Source: Ruminococcus sp. (GTDB lineage Bacteria; Bacillota; Clostridia; Oscillospirales; Ruminococcaceae). Taken from it: a stretch of DNA of 43,900 bases. The stretch covers positions 1 to 43,900 of the forward strand of contig JAFYGE010000094.1 in the NCBI GenBank assembly GCA_017543335.1, written 5' to 3'. The notes beneath the pieces were generated by a model, which made no database searches, had not been told where the DNA came from, and saw only the letters and a list, made by a program, of their open reading frames with translations. Below, one piece after another: positions 1-9,379 of the stretch. Position numbers and translations under genes: made by a program. Within the stretch, counting starts at the first letter, position 1, and each line of letters begins with the position of its first letter.

Positions 1-81
1 AATGCCTCTTATCGGCATGCGCCTTAAACTTAAAAAGACTTGTAGAGATACTATTTTTACTTCAATATTCAGCTATTATTC

Positions 82-110
82 CAGTCCGAAAGCTATTCGG
101 ACTGTTTTTT
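82..110 (+). terminator. Intrinsic terminator of a gene left of the window
   Basis: CAGTCCGAA and TTCGGACTG form a 9-bp stem with a 5-nt loop, followed directly by six T. It ends transcription entering from the left. One reading frame is open from the window edge to a TAA at 25-27, which could be the last codons of that gene, but too little is visible to name it. Confidence 0.75.
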
Positions 111-139
111 ATTGCCAAAACATGGGTTTGTCAACAGCA

Positions 140-417
140 CCAAAGAGTGACTCCCCACTGTGTGGGGAGATGTCACGAAGTGACAAAGGGGACGTGGCGG
201 TTAGCCTATTAACCCTTTGGTCAGGTCAAGGGCTGACAGCCCTTGTGGGGAGTGGGGCAAAGCCCCGCATATAGCTGCAAAACGCTTCGCAAGGGGTGAA
301 TTCAAAAACAGTCCGGTGGACTGTTTTTGAAGAGGCGGACGCCCTGCACGAGAGGGCGTCCCCTAAAGAATCATTACTTTTTCAGCAGGCTGAGTGCAGG
401 ACAAAAAAGTCCTGCAC
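140..417. repeat. Multi-hairpin interspersed repeat, copy 1
   Basis: About 255 bp (140-394) are nearly identical to 13169-13424. The unit is a chain of short inverted repeats: CTCCCCAC/GTGGGGAG, TGTCAC/GTGACA, AAGGGCT/AGCCCTT, GGGGC/GCCCC, CAAAAACAGTCC/GGACTGTTTTTG and GACGCCCT/AGGGCGTC. It is closed on the right by GTGCAGGAC/GTCCTGCAC (394-417), a stem whose sequence differs from the closing stem of copy 2. It holds no plausible gene; an open frame crossing it from position 2 has no ribosome site and no coding character. A non-autonomous (MITE- or REP-like) element or a structured RNA are both possible. Confidence 0.75.
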
Positions 418-601
418 AGCGAAATAAAATGCTCATTATTTTACCTTTTTAAAAAAGCTCACATGAAAATCAAGCACATTAAAATCGTTTTTTGATATAG
501 AAGTCATATGAAGGCTTATCGTTGTCAGTCTGGAGAAAAATGCTATTTATGGAAGATGTGTATCATCAAGTACAGTGAATTTTTCTGTATTAGCTATGAA
601 T
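418..601. other. Intergenic stretch with no recognised feature
   Basis: AT-rich sequence between the repeat and the stop codon of the YfhO-family gene. I see no gene, RNA or strong terminator in it. Confidence 0.5.
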
Positions 602-3184
602 TTACTTCTTTTGGTCAGCATTTGATGACTTTTTTCTAAGGAACGTATATCCTGTAAGGAAAAGTATTAGTGCAATTACACTTGCAAGCGAGACTTTAAG
701 ACCAGTTTTTTTGAAAGGTGCCTCAAAGGTGATGTCGATATCGTGTTCACCGGCTTTTATCGGGAAACCAATGAAAGCGGTATTTGTCTGGAAATAGTCT
801 GTATCATTGCCGTCGATAGTGATATGGTAACCCTTGTCATAAGGCAGTGAGAGCGTGAACCAGCCGTCTTTACGGACATTTATATTTCCGGTGATAGTAT
901 CACCAAGTGAATTTTTTCTGTCGATATGATACTCGTCTTTGTTATCCATAGCGTCAGTAAGAGCTTTGGAATCGAGTGTATAAACGTGCATATCCGAAAG
1001 GGTATAGTAGCCTTTAGTGAAGGTGAAGGAAAGTTCACGGACAGGCTCATAGGACGAAATGACATAAGTGAAGTCGTAATTTCGGTTATTATATTTCCAG
1101 TTAGGGTCAGTGAGCTTATTTTTAACACCGTTTATAGTAACAGCAATGTCTTTTTGAGCAGATAATTTTCCGATACGGTTATCAGCTGAAACAGTAACGA
1201 TCAGTAATTTGTCTTTAACTTCTTCTGCAAGCGGAGCTTTGACTTTGAAGGGAGTATCGGATTTTATTGTATAAACACCGTTTTTGCAGCTAAGTCTCTT
1301 GTCTTTAAGAGCCTCTTTCATGTTAATTTTTATCTCTTTAGTGAGGTGCGGAGCGGTTTCAGTTCCGTGTTCGGGGATAATAATATTTTCCAGCAGAGCC
1401 TCAGCTTTAAGGTGAGAGGGGAGTTTATGGAAATCTTTTTCGTTCATGACCGAGTTTGTAGCGTATCCAAGAGGAAATGCATACTTCTGACGATAAATAG
1501 TATAATTACCGTCAGTACCTACCGGCTCGTCGCCAAACATTCTTAGTTTCTCCGGAGCGATCTTATAGCGGCATCCCATGAGAACGCTGAAAAGAATATT
1601 ATAAGGCTGATTCTGAACAGCGGTATTTCTTACACGGTTTTCACTTAGTGAAGATTTAAATCTGAATTCTCTCAGAGCTGAGTTGCTAACGGATGAATAG
1701 GAATTCGTTGATAGATATTCCATGCTTATTACACGATTTACGTTTATATCATTTGGGATACAATCACAGAATCTGTAGAGCTCGTCATCTGATTCAAGAA
1801 TATCTGTAACTGCGTTTCTTGTATCTTGGTTATAGAACTCATCTATTGATTCTCTTGGAACGAATTTATCATACAAATTAAGTCCGATACACATACCTAC
1901 AGTGAGTATAATGGAGTATACAGGGATCCAGCGTCCGTTTTTCCTGAACAGAAGAAACAGCATTACCGGGATAGACACAATATAGTCGCACAGTATCATG
2001 ACTGTTACAGGCAGAGTGTGATTATTCATTACAATGGAAATTACAGGCATAAGTATGTAGATAATACAAATGACTTTTATAATATTTCCGGATTTATTTT
2101 CGTTTTCAAAGAATTTTCCCAAGACAATAAGTGCGAGTGGTATAAGAGGGATAAAAGCTTTGCCGTCGATGTACATTCCGGCATTTATGGCGTAGTTGAT
2201 TACCGGAAATACAGCACAGCTCAGGAACAGTACAGACAGGAACTTATCCTGTTTTTCCCCACGGAAGAGAATAAAAAGTGCGGCAAAAACTGCAACAGAG
2301 GTTACACCTATTGAGTATCCGGTGTGAAGAACAAGGGAAAGATTGACTGTAGGCAACAGGATCTCAGTCCATGAAAGAGTCTGATTAGTTTCGGCTCTGC
2401 CTGAGAGTAGAGCTGAAAAAACAGGGATCCAGAGAAAAGCTGAGGCAAGGCATCCGAAAGCGGACGACAGAACTTTGCACCCATGTTCTTTTAAAGTATT
2501 TTTTATACTGAACTTTTCATTTTTGCTAAGTTCAAGATAAATCATGTAAGCTCCGATACACACGAAGCATCCGACACTATAATAAAAGCTCGCACACATT
2601 ATGCAGTATGCCATAAGAGCCATGATAAAATTGTTTTTGGTACTGTTTTTGTTTCCGCAGCAGAAAAGCATTGTAAGGAGGAACGGGAAATAATTCATGA
2701 ACATTATATGCCTGTGGCTATGGAACATCAAGCCGCCTGAGATCATGAAAGTAACTGCGAGTATTAGCGAGATGCCGGGTTTGAAGTGACGTTTGAAGAA
2801 ATAGTAGCTCATTATCGATGAAACTATGACGGTAAGCAGACTGAGCACTTGCAGGTAAGTACTCATCCTTACAAACGGCATGATATACGAGGGCAGATAC
2901 AGAGGATTAAAAATGCCGTAATATGCATAGTTATAGATGTTTTGTCCGCCGCCGAGCTGTAATGCGAGATCTGGAAACGGGTCATGAGTTTCATGGAAAC
3001 GCATTCTGAAATACTCAGGTATTGCAAAATGCTGACTTTTCCAGTCTTTTTCAGAACCCCATATACCTCCCTGACCGGCGAATAAAATAATAATTGAAAC
3101 TATCGTTATAAAAGTCAGCACCAAAACGATAATTGCTGATCTGTCGGGATGTTTTTTATAGTAACTGCGGATTTTGTCTTTCAT
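602..3184 (-). CDS. YfhO-family multispanning membrane protein
   Basis: About 860 residues. A short basic N terminus and a first membrane helix (roughly residues 17-38) precede a conserved extracytoplasmic stretch with 'LGGGQNIYNYAYYG' followed by 'NPLYLPSYIMPFV', the recognisable YfhO signature. About a dozen membrane helices follow, then a large non-membrane domain (roughly residues 460-830) and a final C-terminal helix with a basic tail. YfhO proteins are GT-C-fold-like membrane proteins; B. subtilis YfhO is linked to lipoteichoic acid glycosylation. The ATG at 3184 has AAAGGAG six bases upstream and lies downstream of the predicted transcription start; an in-frame ATG at 3238 would sit on the promoter and is unlikely. 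The gene is monocistronic. The family is clear, the substrate unknown. Confidence 0.85.
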   Translation of the reverse strand: MKDKIRSYYKKHPDRSAIIVLVLTFITIVSIIILFAGQGGIWGSEKDWKSQHFAIPEYFRMRFHETHDPFPDLALQLGGGQNIYNYAYYGIFNPLYLPSYIMPFVRMSTYLQVLSLLTVIVSSIMSYYFFKRHFKPGISLILAVTFMISGGLMFHSHRHIMFMNYFPFLLTMLFCCGNKNSTKNNFIMALMAYCIMCASFYYSVGCFVCIGAYMIYLELSKNEKFSIKNTLKEHGCKVLSSAFGCLASAFLWIPVFSALLSGRAETNQTLSWTEILLPTVNLSLVLHTGYSIGVTSVAVFAALFILFRGEKQDKFLSVLFLSCAVFPVINYAINAGMYIDGKAFIPLIPLALIVLGKFFENENKSGNIIKVICIIYILMPVISIVMNNHTLPVTVMILCDYIVSIPVMLFLLFRKNGRWIPVYSIILTVGMCIGLNLYDKFVPRESIDEFYNQDTRNAVTDILESDDELYRFCDCIPNDINVNRVISMEYLSTNSYSSVSNSALREFRFKSSLSENRVRNTAVQNQPYNILFSVLMGCRYKIAPEKLRMFGDEPVGTDGNYTIYRQKYAFPLGYATNSVMNEKDFHKLPSHLKAEALLENIIIPEHGTETAPHLTKEIKINMKEALKDKRLSCKNGVYTIKSDTPFKVKAPLAEEVKDKLLIVTVSADNRIGKLSAQKDIAVTINGVKNKLTDPNWKYNNRNYDFTYVISSYEPVRELSFTFTKGYYTLSDMHVYTLDSKALTDAMDNKDEYHIDRKNSLGDTITGNINVRKDGWFTLSLPYDKGYHITIDGNDTDYFQTNTAFIGFPIKAGEHDIDITFEAPFKKTGLKVSLASVIALILFLTGYTFLRKKSSNADQKK

Positions 3185-3243
3185 TTTTTCTCCTTTTGAT
3201 GAATAATATATTGATATTTTGAAAAATTTAAATTCCATTTAAT

Positions 3244-3272
3244 ATTATACATTATTATATTAAGAAAATCAA
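3244..3272 (-). promoter_or_regulatory. Sigma-A-type promoter of the YfhO-family gene
   Basis: On the minus strand, TTGATT (3267-3272), a 17-nt spacer and TATAAT (3244-3249). The implied start of transcription falls near 3237, which supports translation from the ATG at 3184 rather than 3238. Confidence 0.65.
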
Positions 3273-3310
3273 TAGCTTTTGTATATCGTCAAAATAATTG
3301 TTCCGGACTA

Positions 3311-3339
3311 TTGACAAAAAGGAGTAAATATGATAAAAT
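3311..3339 (+). promoter_or_regulatory. Sigma-A-type promoter of the polyamine cluster
   Basis: TTGACA (3311-3316), a 17-nt spacer and TAAAAT (3334-3339). It is divergent from the promoter of the YfhO-family gene. It lies about 290 bp upstream of the speD start codon, so the transcript would carry an unusually long untranslated leader. Confidence 0.7.
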
Positions 3340-3345
3340 AAGACA

Positions 3346-3625
3346 AATTGCAAAAGAAACTCAGGTTTCAGAGCAGGCGGCTGACAAATTTATAATGATG
3401 TCAGTCCGGCAACTTCTGTTGCCTTATTGATTCGGTATGTGCCGATAAAGTTTTTATAAGTTTTCATCAGCTTGTGAAAGGTCAATAAGAGTAGTAAAAG
3501 GTGTTCGTGCTTATATAGACTCTGATAACCAAAGTGAAGTATTATGCGGCGTAGTTTCTGATATTTCATGCACATACAGGCTGGGAAAGTCTGTGTGTGC
3601 ATTTTTTATTTCTGAGGTGTGTATT
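3346..3625 (+). promoter_or_regulatory. Long 5' leader of the polyamine cluster, candidate attenuator
   Basis: Roughly 280 nt between the predicted transcription start and speD without a convincing gene. It contains a small hairpin GGCAAC-TTCT-GTTGCC (3408-3423), a weaker TCGG/CCGA hairpin (3432-3445) and a strong terminator-type hairpin just before the speD ribosome site. I do not recognise a known riboswitch class. A stretch in frame with speD (about 3490-3625) is open and looks mildly coding, so a decayed short gene is an alternative to a regulatory leader. Confidence 0.4.
3569..3611 (+). terminator. Terminator-like hairpin directly upstream of speD
   Basis: TGCACATACAGGCT (3569-3582) pairs almost perfectly with AGTCTGTGTGTGCA (3588-3601) and is followed by TTTTTTATTT. 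The T run ends only a few bases before the speD Shine-Dalgarno (GAGGTG, 3614-3619), so on the cluster transcript it would act as an attenuator. Confidence 0.6.
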
Positions 3626-4396
3626 ATGGAAAACAAACTAAAGCTCTATGGCTTTAATAATCTGACTAAATCTCTGAGCTTCAATATATATGATGTCTGT
3701 TATGCTAAGACTCCGAAAGCTCAGCTTGACTATATAGCTTACGTTGATGAGGTGTATAATTCGGAGCGTATCACCGATATAATGACTCATCTTACCGAAA
3801 TGATAGGAGCTCAGGTGCTGAGTATGTCGAGACAGGATTACGACCCGCAGGGTGCGTCAGCTACTTTCCTTATCGCTGACGACACTATGATACCAGCCGG
3901 CGGAAGTGAGACAGTTGCTCATCTTGACAAAAGTCATGTTACGGTGCATACTTATCCGGAGTATCACCCCGATACAAGCATAGCAACTTTTCGTGTCGAT
4001 ATAGATGTAGCTACCTGCGGAAAGATAACTCCGCTTACAGCTCTTGATTACCTTATCGGCAGTTTTGATTCGGATATAATCACTATGGATTACCGTGTAA
4101 GAGGGTTTACACGCAATCTCGACGGTGAAAAGATATTTATAGACCATAATATAACGTCCATACAGAATTATATAGATGATTCTATCCTTGATAAATACGA
4201 TGCAGTTGATATAAATGTATATCAGGCTAATATGTTCCACACAAAGATGCTGATCAAGGAAATAGAGCTTCAGAATTATCTGTTCAATACTGATGTACGT
4301 GAGCTGTCTCCGAGAAGCAGGCTTGACATAACAAATGCACTTCAAAGAGAAATGATCGAAATTTTCAGCGGAAGGAACGTGTTTGGCAATGGCTGA
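3626..4396 (+). CDS. speD: S-adenosylmethionine decarboxylase proenzyme, E. coli-type
   Basis: 256 residues, close to the about 264 of E. coli SpeD and very similar along its whole length ('[17 protein letters not shown]', '[14 protein letters not shown]', 'DYRVRGFTR', 'FHTKMLIKE'). The enzyme makes decarboxylated SAM, the aminopropyl donor for SpeE. The proenzyme cleaves itself to create a pyruvoyl group; the cleavage serine is Ser103 in '[14 protein letters not shown]'. This large class is unlike the small SpeH type of many Gram-positives. The ATG at 3626 follows GAGGTG with a 6-nt gap. The next gene overlaps its end, so the two are probably translationally coupled. Confidence 0.93.
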   Translation: MENKLKLYGFNNLTKSLSFNIYDVCYAKTPKAQLDYIAYVDEVYNSERITDIMTHLTEMIGAQVLSMSRQDYDPQGASATFLIADDTMIPAGGSETVAHLDKSHVTVHTYPEYHPDTSIATFRVDIDVATCGKITPLTALDYLIGSFDSDIITMDYRVRGFTRNLDGEKIFIDHNITSIQNYIDDSILDKYDAVDINVYQANMFHTKMLIKEIELQNYLFNTDVRELSPRSRLDITNALQREMIEIFSGRNVFGNG

Positions 4397-5837
4397 ATTA
4401 TCACAGGTCAACGCTCCTATATACGAGGCGTTAAGAAAATTCAGGAGAATGAGAGTAGTACCGTTTGATGTTCCCGGACATAAAAGAGGCAGGGGAAATA
4501 TGGAGCTTACCGAATTTCTCGGTGAGGACTGCATGAATGTAGATGTAAACTCCATGAAGCCGCTGGACAACCTCTGTCATCCGGTATCGGTCATTCGTGA
4601 TGCGGAAGACCTCGCTGCAGAGGCTTTCGGAGCTTCAAACGTATTCTTTATGGTAGGAGGCACTACATCGGCAGTTCAGAGTATGATACTCTATGCCTGC
4701 AAAGAAGGCGATAAGATAATCATGCCGAGAAATGTGCACCGAAGTGCTATAAATGCACTTATCCTGACAGGAGCAGTACCTGTATACGTGAATCCGGACG
4801 TTAATCATCAGCTCGGAATAGCACTTGGAATGTCTGTATCACAGGTCGAGCAGGCTATTAAGGAGAATCCTGATGCAAAGGCGATAATGGTAAATAATCC
4901 CACATATTACGGTATATGCTCGGATCTGAAAAAGATAACCGAGCTTGCTCATGCACATGGTATGCTCGTGCTTGTAGATGAAGCACACGGAACTCATTTT
5001 TATTTCGGCGAGAATTTCCCTCTGACTGCTATGGCAGCCGGAGCTGATCTTTCATCTGTAAGTATGCATAAGTCAGGCGGAAGTCTGACACAGAGCTCTT
5101 TCCTTTTAATGGGAGACAAGATAAACTCGGACTATATGCGGCAGATTGTGAATCTTACGCAGACAACAAGTGCATCGTACCTTCTGCTTTCAAGTCTTGA
5201 TATTTCCCGTAAAAGACTTGCACTGAGCGGTCAGGAGATATTTGCCGAGACTGTAGCAATGGCAGAATATGCACGTCAGGAAATAAATGATATAGGCGGT
5301 TATTATGCATACTCCAGCGAGCTTATCAACGGAGACAGCATATTTGATTTTGACGTTTCAAAGCTGAGCATATACACTCTGCCGATAGGTCTTGCGGGCA
5401 TAGAAGTATATGATCTTCTCAGGGATGAATATGATATACAGATAGAATTCGGTGATATCGGAAATATCCTTGCATATATATCAGTAGGCGACAGAAAACG
5501 TGATATAGAGAGACTTATAAGTGCTCTCGCAGAGATAAAGAGACGTTTCGGAAAGAGCGGAACAGGTATGCTTACTCAGGAGTATATCAATCCGGTCGTA
5601 GCCGAAACACCACGAAAAGCATTTTATGCCGGCAAGAAGTCACTCCCTCTGGACGAAGCGGCAGGAAATGTTTGCAGTGAATTTGTAATGTGTTATCCGC
5701 CGGGGATACCGATACTTGCTCCGGGAGAGCTGATAACTTCGGAGATAATCGAATATATTAAATATGCAAAGGCAAAGGGGTGTCAGATGACAGGAACAGA
5801 AGACATAAATATCGATCGACTCAATGTTTTAATTTAA
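4389..5837 (+). CDS. speA: Orn/Lys/Arg decarboxylase, probably arginine decarboxylase
   Basis: About 482 residues, fold-type I PLP decarboxylase of the Orn/Lys/Arg major family (short Firmicute form, like B. subtilis SpeA). Visible are '[12 protein letters not shown]' near the N terminus, '[11 protein letters not shown]' (cofactor Asp) and '[13 protein letters not shown]' with the PLP-binding lysine, then the C-terminal domain with '[12 protein letters not shown]'. Arginine is favoured over lysine or ornithine because speB follows in the same cluster, giving arginine to agmatine to putrescine. The start is uncertain: AAGGA (4372-4376) is 6 nt from a TTG at 4383 and 12 nt from the ATG at 4389. 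It overlaps speD. Confidence 0.87.
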   Translation: MAELSQVNAPIYEALRKFRRMRVVPFDVPGHKRGRGNMELTEFLGEDCMNVDVNSMKPLDNLCHPVSVIRDAEDLAAEAFGASNVFFMVGGTTSAVQSMILYACKEGDKIIMPRNVHRSAINALILTGAVPVYVNPDVNHQLGIALGMSVSQVEQAIKENPDAKAIMVNNPTYYGICSDLKKITELAHAHGMLVLVDEAHGTHFYFGENFPLTAMAAGADLSSVSMHKSGGSLTQSSFLLMGDKINSDYMRQIVNLTQTTSASYLLLSSLDISRKRLALSGQEIFAETVAMAEYARQEINDIGGYYAYSSELINGDSIFDFDVSKLSIYTLPIGLAGIEVYDLLRDEYDIQIEFGDIGNILAYISVGDRKRDIERLISALAEIKRRFGKSGTGMLTQEYINPVVAETPRKAFYAGKKSLPLDEAAGNVCSEFVMCYPPGIPILAPGELITSEIIEYIKYAKAKGCQMTGTEDINIDRLNVLI

Positions 5838-5861
5838 AAATTTTTTAAAGGAAATGGTTAT

Positions 5862-6353
5862 ATGGAAAACATGAACATGAAAAAAATAGGCAGACAAATG
5901 AGTCTGCTTATGGGTTCCGCATTGAGTTTTTTCCTTTCACTTGCAGGAAACCTCTCTTCCGGGCATTTTACTATCATAGGTTTTATACTAAGCTTGATCA
6001 TCAGTTTTCTGATAGGTCTTGCAATAGGAGTTATCGTACCGGTGAAGCCTCTTTCTGATAAGATCACAGGAAAGCTTGGTATGCAAAGCGGCAAATTATC
6101 TACAATGGCTGTTGAAGCACTTATATCAGATCTTGTTTATACACCGGTAATTACTTTAGGCATGGTGTTCCTTGCATACAGAATGGCGGTATCTCATGGT
6201 GCATCACAGGAGTTTTTGCCAATGTTTCTTGGCTCATTGGTACGCAGCCTGATACTCGGCTATGTACTCATATTTATATTTACACCGCTTTTTCTTAAAT
6301 TTTTATTCAAGAAAAACGGTATATCCGGTCCGTCAGAAAGACCGGAGAAGTGA
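5862..6353 (+). CDS. Small four-helix membrane protein of the polyamine cluster
   Basis: 163 residues with four predicted membrane helices (about 13-30, 35-58, 92-112, 122-150) and basic termini. The two halves have similar layout: a helix pair, each beginning with a Met/Leu/Ser-rich segment, which recalls DUF2798-type small membrane proteins, but I cannot confirm the family. It sits 24 nt downstream of the decarboxylase gene and 26 nt upstream of speE, so it belongs to the same operon. AAAGGA lies about 9 nt before the ATG. A role in polyamine movement is only a guess from position. Confidence 0.75.
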   Translation: MENMNMKKIGRQMSLLMGSALSFFLSLAGNLSSGHFTIIGFILSLIISFLIGLAIGVIVPVKPLSDKITGKLGMQSGKLSTMAVEALISDLVYTPVITLGMVFLAYRMAVSHGASQEFLPMFLGSLVRSLILGYVLIFIFTPLFLKFLFKKNGISGPSERPEK

Positions 6354-6379
6354 TCCTTTATCCTGATAGGAGGTAAAAC

Positions 6380-7231
6380 ATGGAATTATGGTTCACGGAG
6401 CGTCATACTCCGAATGTAAAATTTTCAATAAAGGTAGATCATCAGTTATACAGCGGAAACAGCGAGTTCCAGAGAATTGACGTTTTTGATTCAAAGGAGT
6501 TCGGAAGATTCCTCACACTTGACGGCTATATGATGCTCACTGAGAAAGATGAGTTCATATACCATGAGATGATAACTCATGTACCTATGGCAGTTCATCC
6601 GGATCCGAAGAATGTTCTTGTCATCGGTGCCGGAGACGGCGGAGTTGTTCGTGAGCTGACCAGATATCCGTCAGTGCAGAGTATCGATCTCGTGGAGATC
6701 GACGAGCTTGTTGTAGAAGTCAGCAAGAAGTTCCTGCCGACTACTGCCTGCCGTTTTGACGACCCAAGAGTAAATGTTTTCTATGAGGACGGTGTAAAAT
6801 ACATCCGTAAATGCGAAAACAAGTACGATATCATAATAGTCGATTCTACTGACCCTTTCGGACCCGGAGAAGGTCTTTTCACTAAAGAATTCTACGGAAG
6901 CTGCTTCAAGGCACTCCGTGAGGACGGAATTATGGTAAATCAGCATGAAAGTCCATTTTACGATGAGGATGCTGCCGCTATGCAGCGTTCACATAAACGT
7001 ATCGTCGAGAGCTTCCCGATAAGCAAGGTTTATCAGGCTCATATCCCGACATACCCTTCCGGACACTGGCTTTTTGGATTTGCCTCCAAAAAATATCACC
7101 CGACTAATGACTATAATGGTACAAAGTGGAGTATGCTCGGAATAAAGACAAAGTACTATAATCCGAGACTTCACATAGGTGCATTTGCACTTCCAAATTA
7201 TGTAGAGGAGCTTCTTAAAGATGTTGAATAA
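6380..7231 (+). CDS. speE: Spermidine synthase (polyamine aminopropyltransferase)
   Basis: 283 residues, the usual length. It transfers the aminopropyl group of decarboxylated SAM to putrescine. Conserved elements are the N-terminal beta domain ('LWFTERHTPNVKFSIKV'), the nucleoside-binding 'VIGAGDGGVVRE' and the active-site 'DSTDPFGPGEGLF' with the catalytic Asp. AGGAGG precedes the ATG at a good distance. The stop overlaps the start of speB by 11 nt. SpeD in the same cluster supplies its donor. Confidence 0.94.
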   Translation: MELWFTERHTPNVKFSIKVDHQLYSGNSEFQRIDVFDSKEFGRFLTLDGYMMLTEKDEFIYHEMITHVPMAVHPDPKNVLVIGAGDGGVVRELTRYPSVQSIDLVEIDELVVEVSKKFLPTTACRFDDPRVNVFYEDGVKYIRKCENKYDIIIVDSTDPFGPGEGLFTKEFYGSCFKALREDGIMVNQHESPFYDEDAAAMQRSHKRIVESFPISKVYQAHIPTYPSGHWLFGFASKKYHPTNDYNGTKWSMLGIKTKYYNPRLHIGAFALPNYVEELLKDVE

Positions 7232-8072
7232 GAATATACAGACTTTTATAGCTTGTGACAGCGAATATGATGACGCTAAGATAGTATTGTTCGGTGCCGG
7301 ATTTGACGGTACTACAAGTTTTCGTCCGGGAACACGATTTGCACCGGCAGCTATCCGAAATGAGAGCTTTGGCATAGAGACTTACAGTCCGTATCAGGAC
7401 AAGGATATGCTCGATCACAGCTTTTTCGACAGCGGAGATATCGAGCTGCCGTTCGGAAGCACGAGCCGTGCTGTTGCTGATATAGCTATGAGAACAGACG
7501 TTATTCTTAATGATGAAAAAATACCTTTTATGATAGGCGGAGAGCATCTTGTGACTCTTGGTTCTGTAATGGCTGTTAAGGACAGATATGAAGAACTGTA
7601 TATAGTTCATTTTGACGCTCATGCTGACCTTCGTGACGATTATCTCGGACAGAAGCTCTCACACGCTTGCGTACTCAGACGCTGCTGGGAGCTTGTCGGT
7701 GACGGTCATATATTCCAGTTCGGCATCAGAAGCGGAGACAGGGATGAGTTCATCTTTGCAAAGGAGCATACAACGATTAACAAGTTCGACTTCAACGGAC
7801 TTGAAGAAACAGTTGAGAAGCTCAAAGGCAAAAATGTCTATCTGACTGTTGACCTTGACGTGCTTGATCCTTCGATTTTTCCGGGTACAGGAACTCCGGA
7901 GGCAGGCGGAGTAACGTTCGATCAGCTTCGCAAGGCACTAACTCTTGTTTGCAGCAGCCTTAATATAGTGGGATGTGACGTTAACGAGCTTAGTCCGGTG
8001 TACGATCAGAGCGGAGTTTCAACTGCTGTAGCCTGCAAGATAATAAGAGAGATGCTGCTCGCACTTTCTTGA
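7221..8072 (+). CDS. speB: Agmatinase (ureohydrolase family)
   Basis: 283 residues, full length. Hydrolyses agmatine to putrescine and urea. The two Mn-binding ureohydrolase signatures are intact: 'HFDAHADLRD' and 'TVDLDVLDPSIFPGTGTPE', plus 'GGEHLVTLG' upstream. Arginase or guanidinobutyrase activity cannot be excluded from sequence alone, but the arginine-decarboxylase-like gene and speE in the same cluster point to agmatinase. GAGGAG (7205-7210) lies inside the end of speE; the overlapping start suggests translational coupling. Confidence 0.9.
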   Translation: MLNKNIQTFIACDSEYDDAKIVLFGAGFDGTTSFRPGTRFAPAAIRNESFGIETYSPYQDKDMLDHSFFDSGDIELPFGSTSRAVADIAMRTDVILNDEKIPFMIGGEHLVTLGSVMAVKDRYEELYIVHFDAHADLRDDYLGQKLSHACVLRRCWELVGDGHIFQFGIRSGDRDEFIFAKEHTTINKFDFNGLEETVEKLKGKNVYLTVDLDVLDPSIFPGTGTPEAGGVTFDQLRKALTLVCSSLNIVGCDVNELSPVYDQSGVSTAVACKIIREMLLALS

Positions 8073-8085
8073 AGAGGTGAGTGGA

Positions 8086-8613
8086 TTGGTTAAGAAAAGG
8101 ACTAAGGTGCTCATCTGCATCGGAGTATATCTGTTTTGCTTTATATTTGTTGCTGTCGGAGCAGGGGTGCTTTACAGCAATGAGCGTGACAAAAAGCAGT
8201 GTACAGAAAAGATAGAAGCTATAGTTGCAGAGAATATCAACACCGGCAACGAAAACAGAACAGCCGGAGACGACGACTCCGGAGATTCCTATGCACCTGT
8301 TTTTGAATATGTTTACAATGACCAGAAATACAGGGTAAAAAGTAATATATCCAGTTATCCGCCGGCATTTGATGAGGGCGAGGAAGTAGTTATATATGTT
8401 GATCCGGATGATCCGGTGCATATATATGTGCCGTCTTATAAAGCAAAATTAATATTAGGCTGGGTCTTCTTTGGAGTGGGAGCTGTTCTGGTGATAGCGG
8501 CTACTATAGCATTCTATTTTATTTTCTGGAAGAAAAAAGCGGACGATAATGGGGAAGAGTTCGTAGAGTACAATGTATACGATAATGAAAAATATGATGA
8601 TAGGATTTATTAA
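8086..8613 (+). CDS. DUF3592-type membrane protein, paralog 1
   Basis: About 175 residues: N-terminal membrane helix (about 8-28), a small beta-rich extracytoplasmic domain with 'YAPVFEYVYNDQKYRVKS' and 'YVDPDDP', then a second helix (about 123-148) and an acidic Tyr/Asn-rich tail. This two-helix layout and the 'P-x-F-x-Y-x-Y...Y...DP-x-DP' pattern match DUF3592. The best ribosome site (GAGGTG, 8074-8079) points to the TTG at 8086; a GTG at 8077 in the same frame would lie within that site. It begins 13 nt after speB. Function unknown. Confidence 0.75.
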   Translation: MVKKRTKVLICIGVYLFCFIFVAVGAGVLYSNERDKKQCTEKIEAIVAENINTGNENRTAGDDDSGDSYAPVFEYVYNDQKYRVKSNISSYPPAFDEGEEVVIYVDPDDPVHIYVPSYKAKLILGWVFFGVGAVLVIAATIAFYFIFWKKKADDNGEEFVEYNVYDNEKYDDRIY

Positions 8614-8627
8614 AAAGGGGGATCATT

Positions 8628-9362
8628 ATGAACAATGATTTTGAGGGCACAGAAAAGAATAAAAATACAGCTATAAAAGTTGTAAATGCAATATATACAT
8701 TTAAAACTTTGTTGGTTATAGCAATGCTTTTTTTCGTGTTTTTAATTGGTACAGTATTTATTTTTTCGGGTATGCCCAAAAAGCGTTATTCAGAAGAAGT
8801 AAATGCAGTAGTAGTTGAGAATGTAAAATCTGAAAGTATTAACAGAAGCAAAAAAAATAAAGAAGATAATACTTACGCACCGGTATTTTCTTATGAGTAC
8901 AATGGCAAAAAATATCGGGTAAAAGGAAATACTTATACAAATCCGCCTGAATATGATGTAGGAGATGAAGTAACAATAAAAATTGATCCGGATGATCCGG
9001 AAGACATAAGTGCACCAGAAAGTAAAAAGATTTTTATCATTGGTATTATTTTGGATGCCATAGGCATAGGCATAGTCATATTTACAATATATAGAAACAG
9101 AAAGCGTAAAGCTGAACTGAGCGAAGCTATGGATTTGAATATAGATATGGTAAAACAGGCTATAGATGAGGCACAAACAAAGCAGGATGAAAAAAATAAA
9201 GAATATCTTGACAAGTTTATGAAACATTTGCAAAATAAGTCCAACGAAAGCTATGATAGTGATAGGTTTTATAATGAAAATAATTATAATAACGATGAAC
9301 GCTATAACAGGGACGTGTTCGATAGTAATGACTATTATAATGATGATGAACAGCGATACTAA
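8628..9362 (+). CDS. DUF3592-type membrane protein, paralog 2, with long tail
   Basis: 244 residues. First helix about 24-47; beta domain with 'TYAPVFSYEYNGKKYRVKGN' and 'GDEVTIKIDPDDPEDI'; second helix about 131-152; then a charged helical segment (about 160-205) and a low-complexity Asn/Asp/Tyr-rich tail of about 40 residues not found in paralogs 3 and 4. AGGGGG precedes the ATG. It shares the conserved core with genes at 8086, 9380 and 9860. More AT-rich than the spe genes around it. Function unknown. Confidence 0.8.
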   Translation: MNNDFEGTEKNKNTAIKVVNAIYTFKTLLVIAMLFFVFLIGTVFIFSGMPKKRYSEEVNAVVVENVKSESINRSKKNKEDNTYAPVFSYEYNGKKYRVKGNTYTNPPEYDVGDEVTIKIDPDDPEDISAPESKKIFIIGIILDAIGIGIVIFTIYRNRKRKAELSEAMDLNIDMVKQAIDEAQTKQDEKNKEYLDKFMKHLQNKSNESYDSDRFYNENNYNNDERYNRDVFDSNDYYNDDEQRY

Positions 9363-9379
9363 TGGAGGTTAGATTTTTT

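Noticed and set aside
2-274. Open frame of 90 codons on the plus strand
   Set aside because: It runs through a terminator and into the multi-hairpin repeat, has no ribosome site, and its codons do not look coding.
3857-4570. 237-codon minus-strand open frame over speD and the decarboxylase gene
   Set aside because: It is antisense to two strongly conserved genes and has no family-like sequence.
8790-9233. 147-codon minus-strand open frame over DUF3592 paralog 2
   Set aside because: AT-rich shadow (Phe/Ile/Tyr-rich) of a well-supported plus-strand gene.
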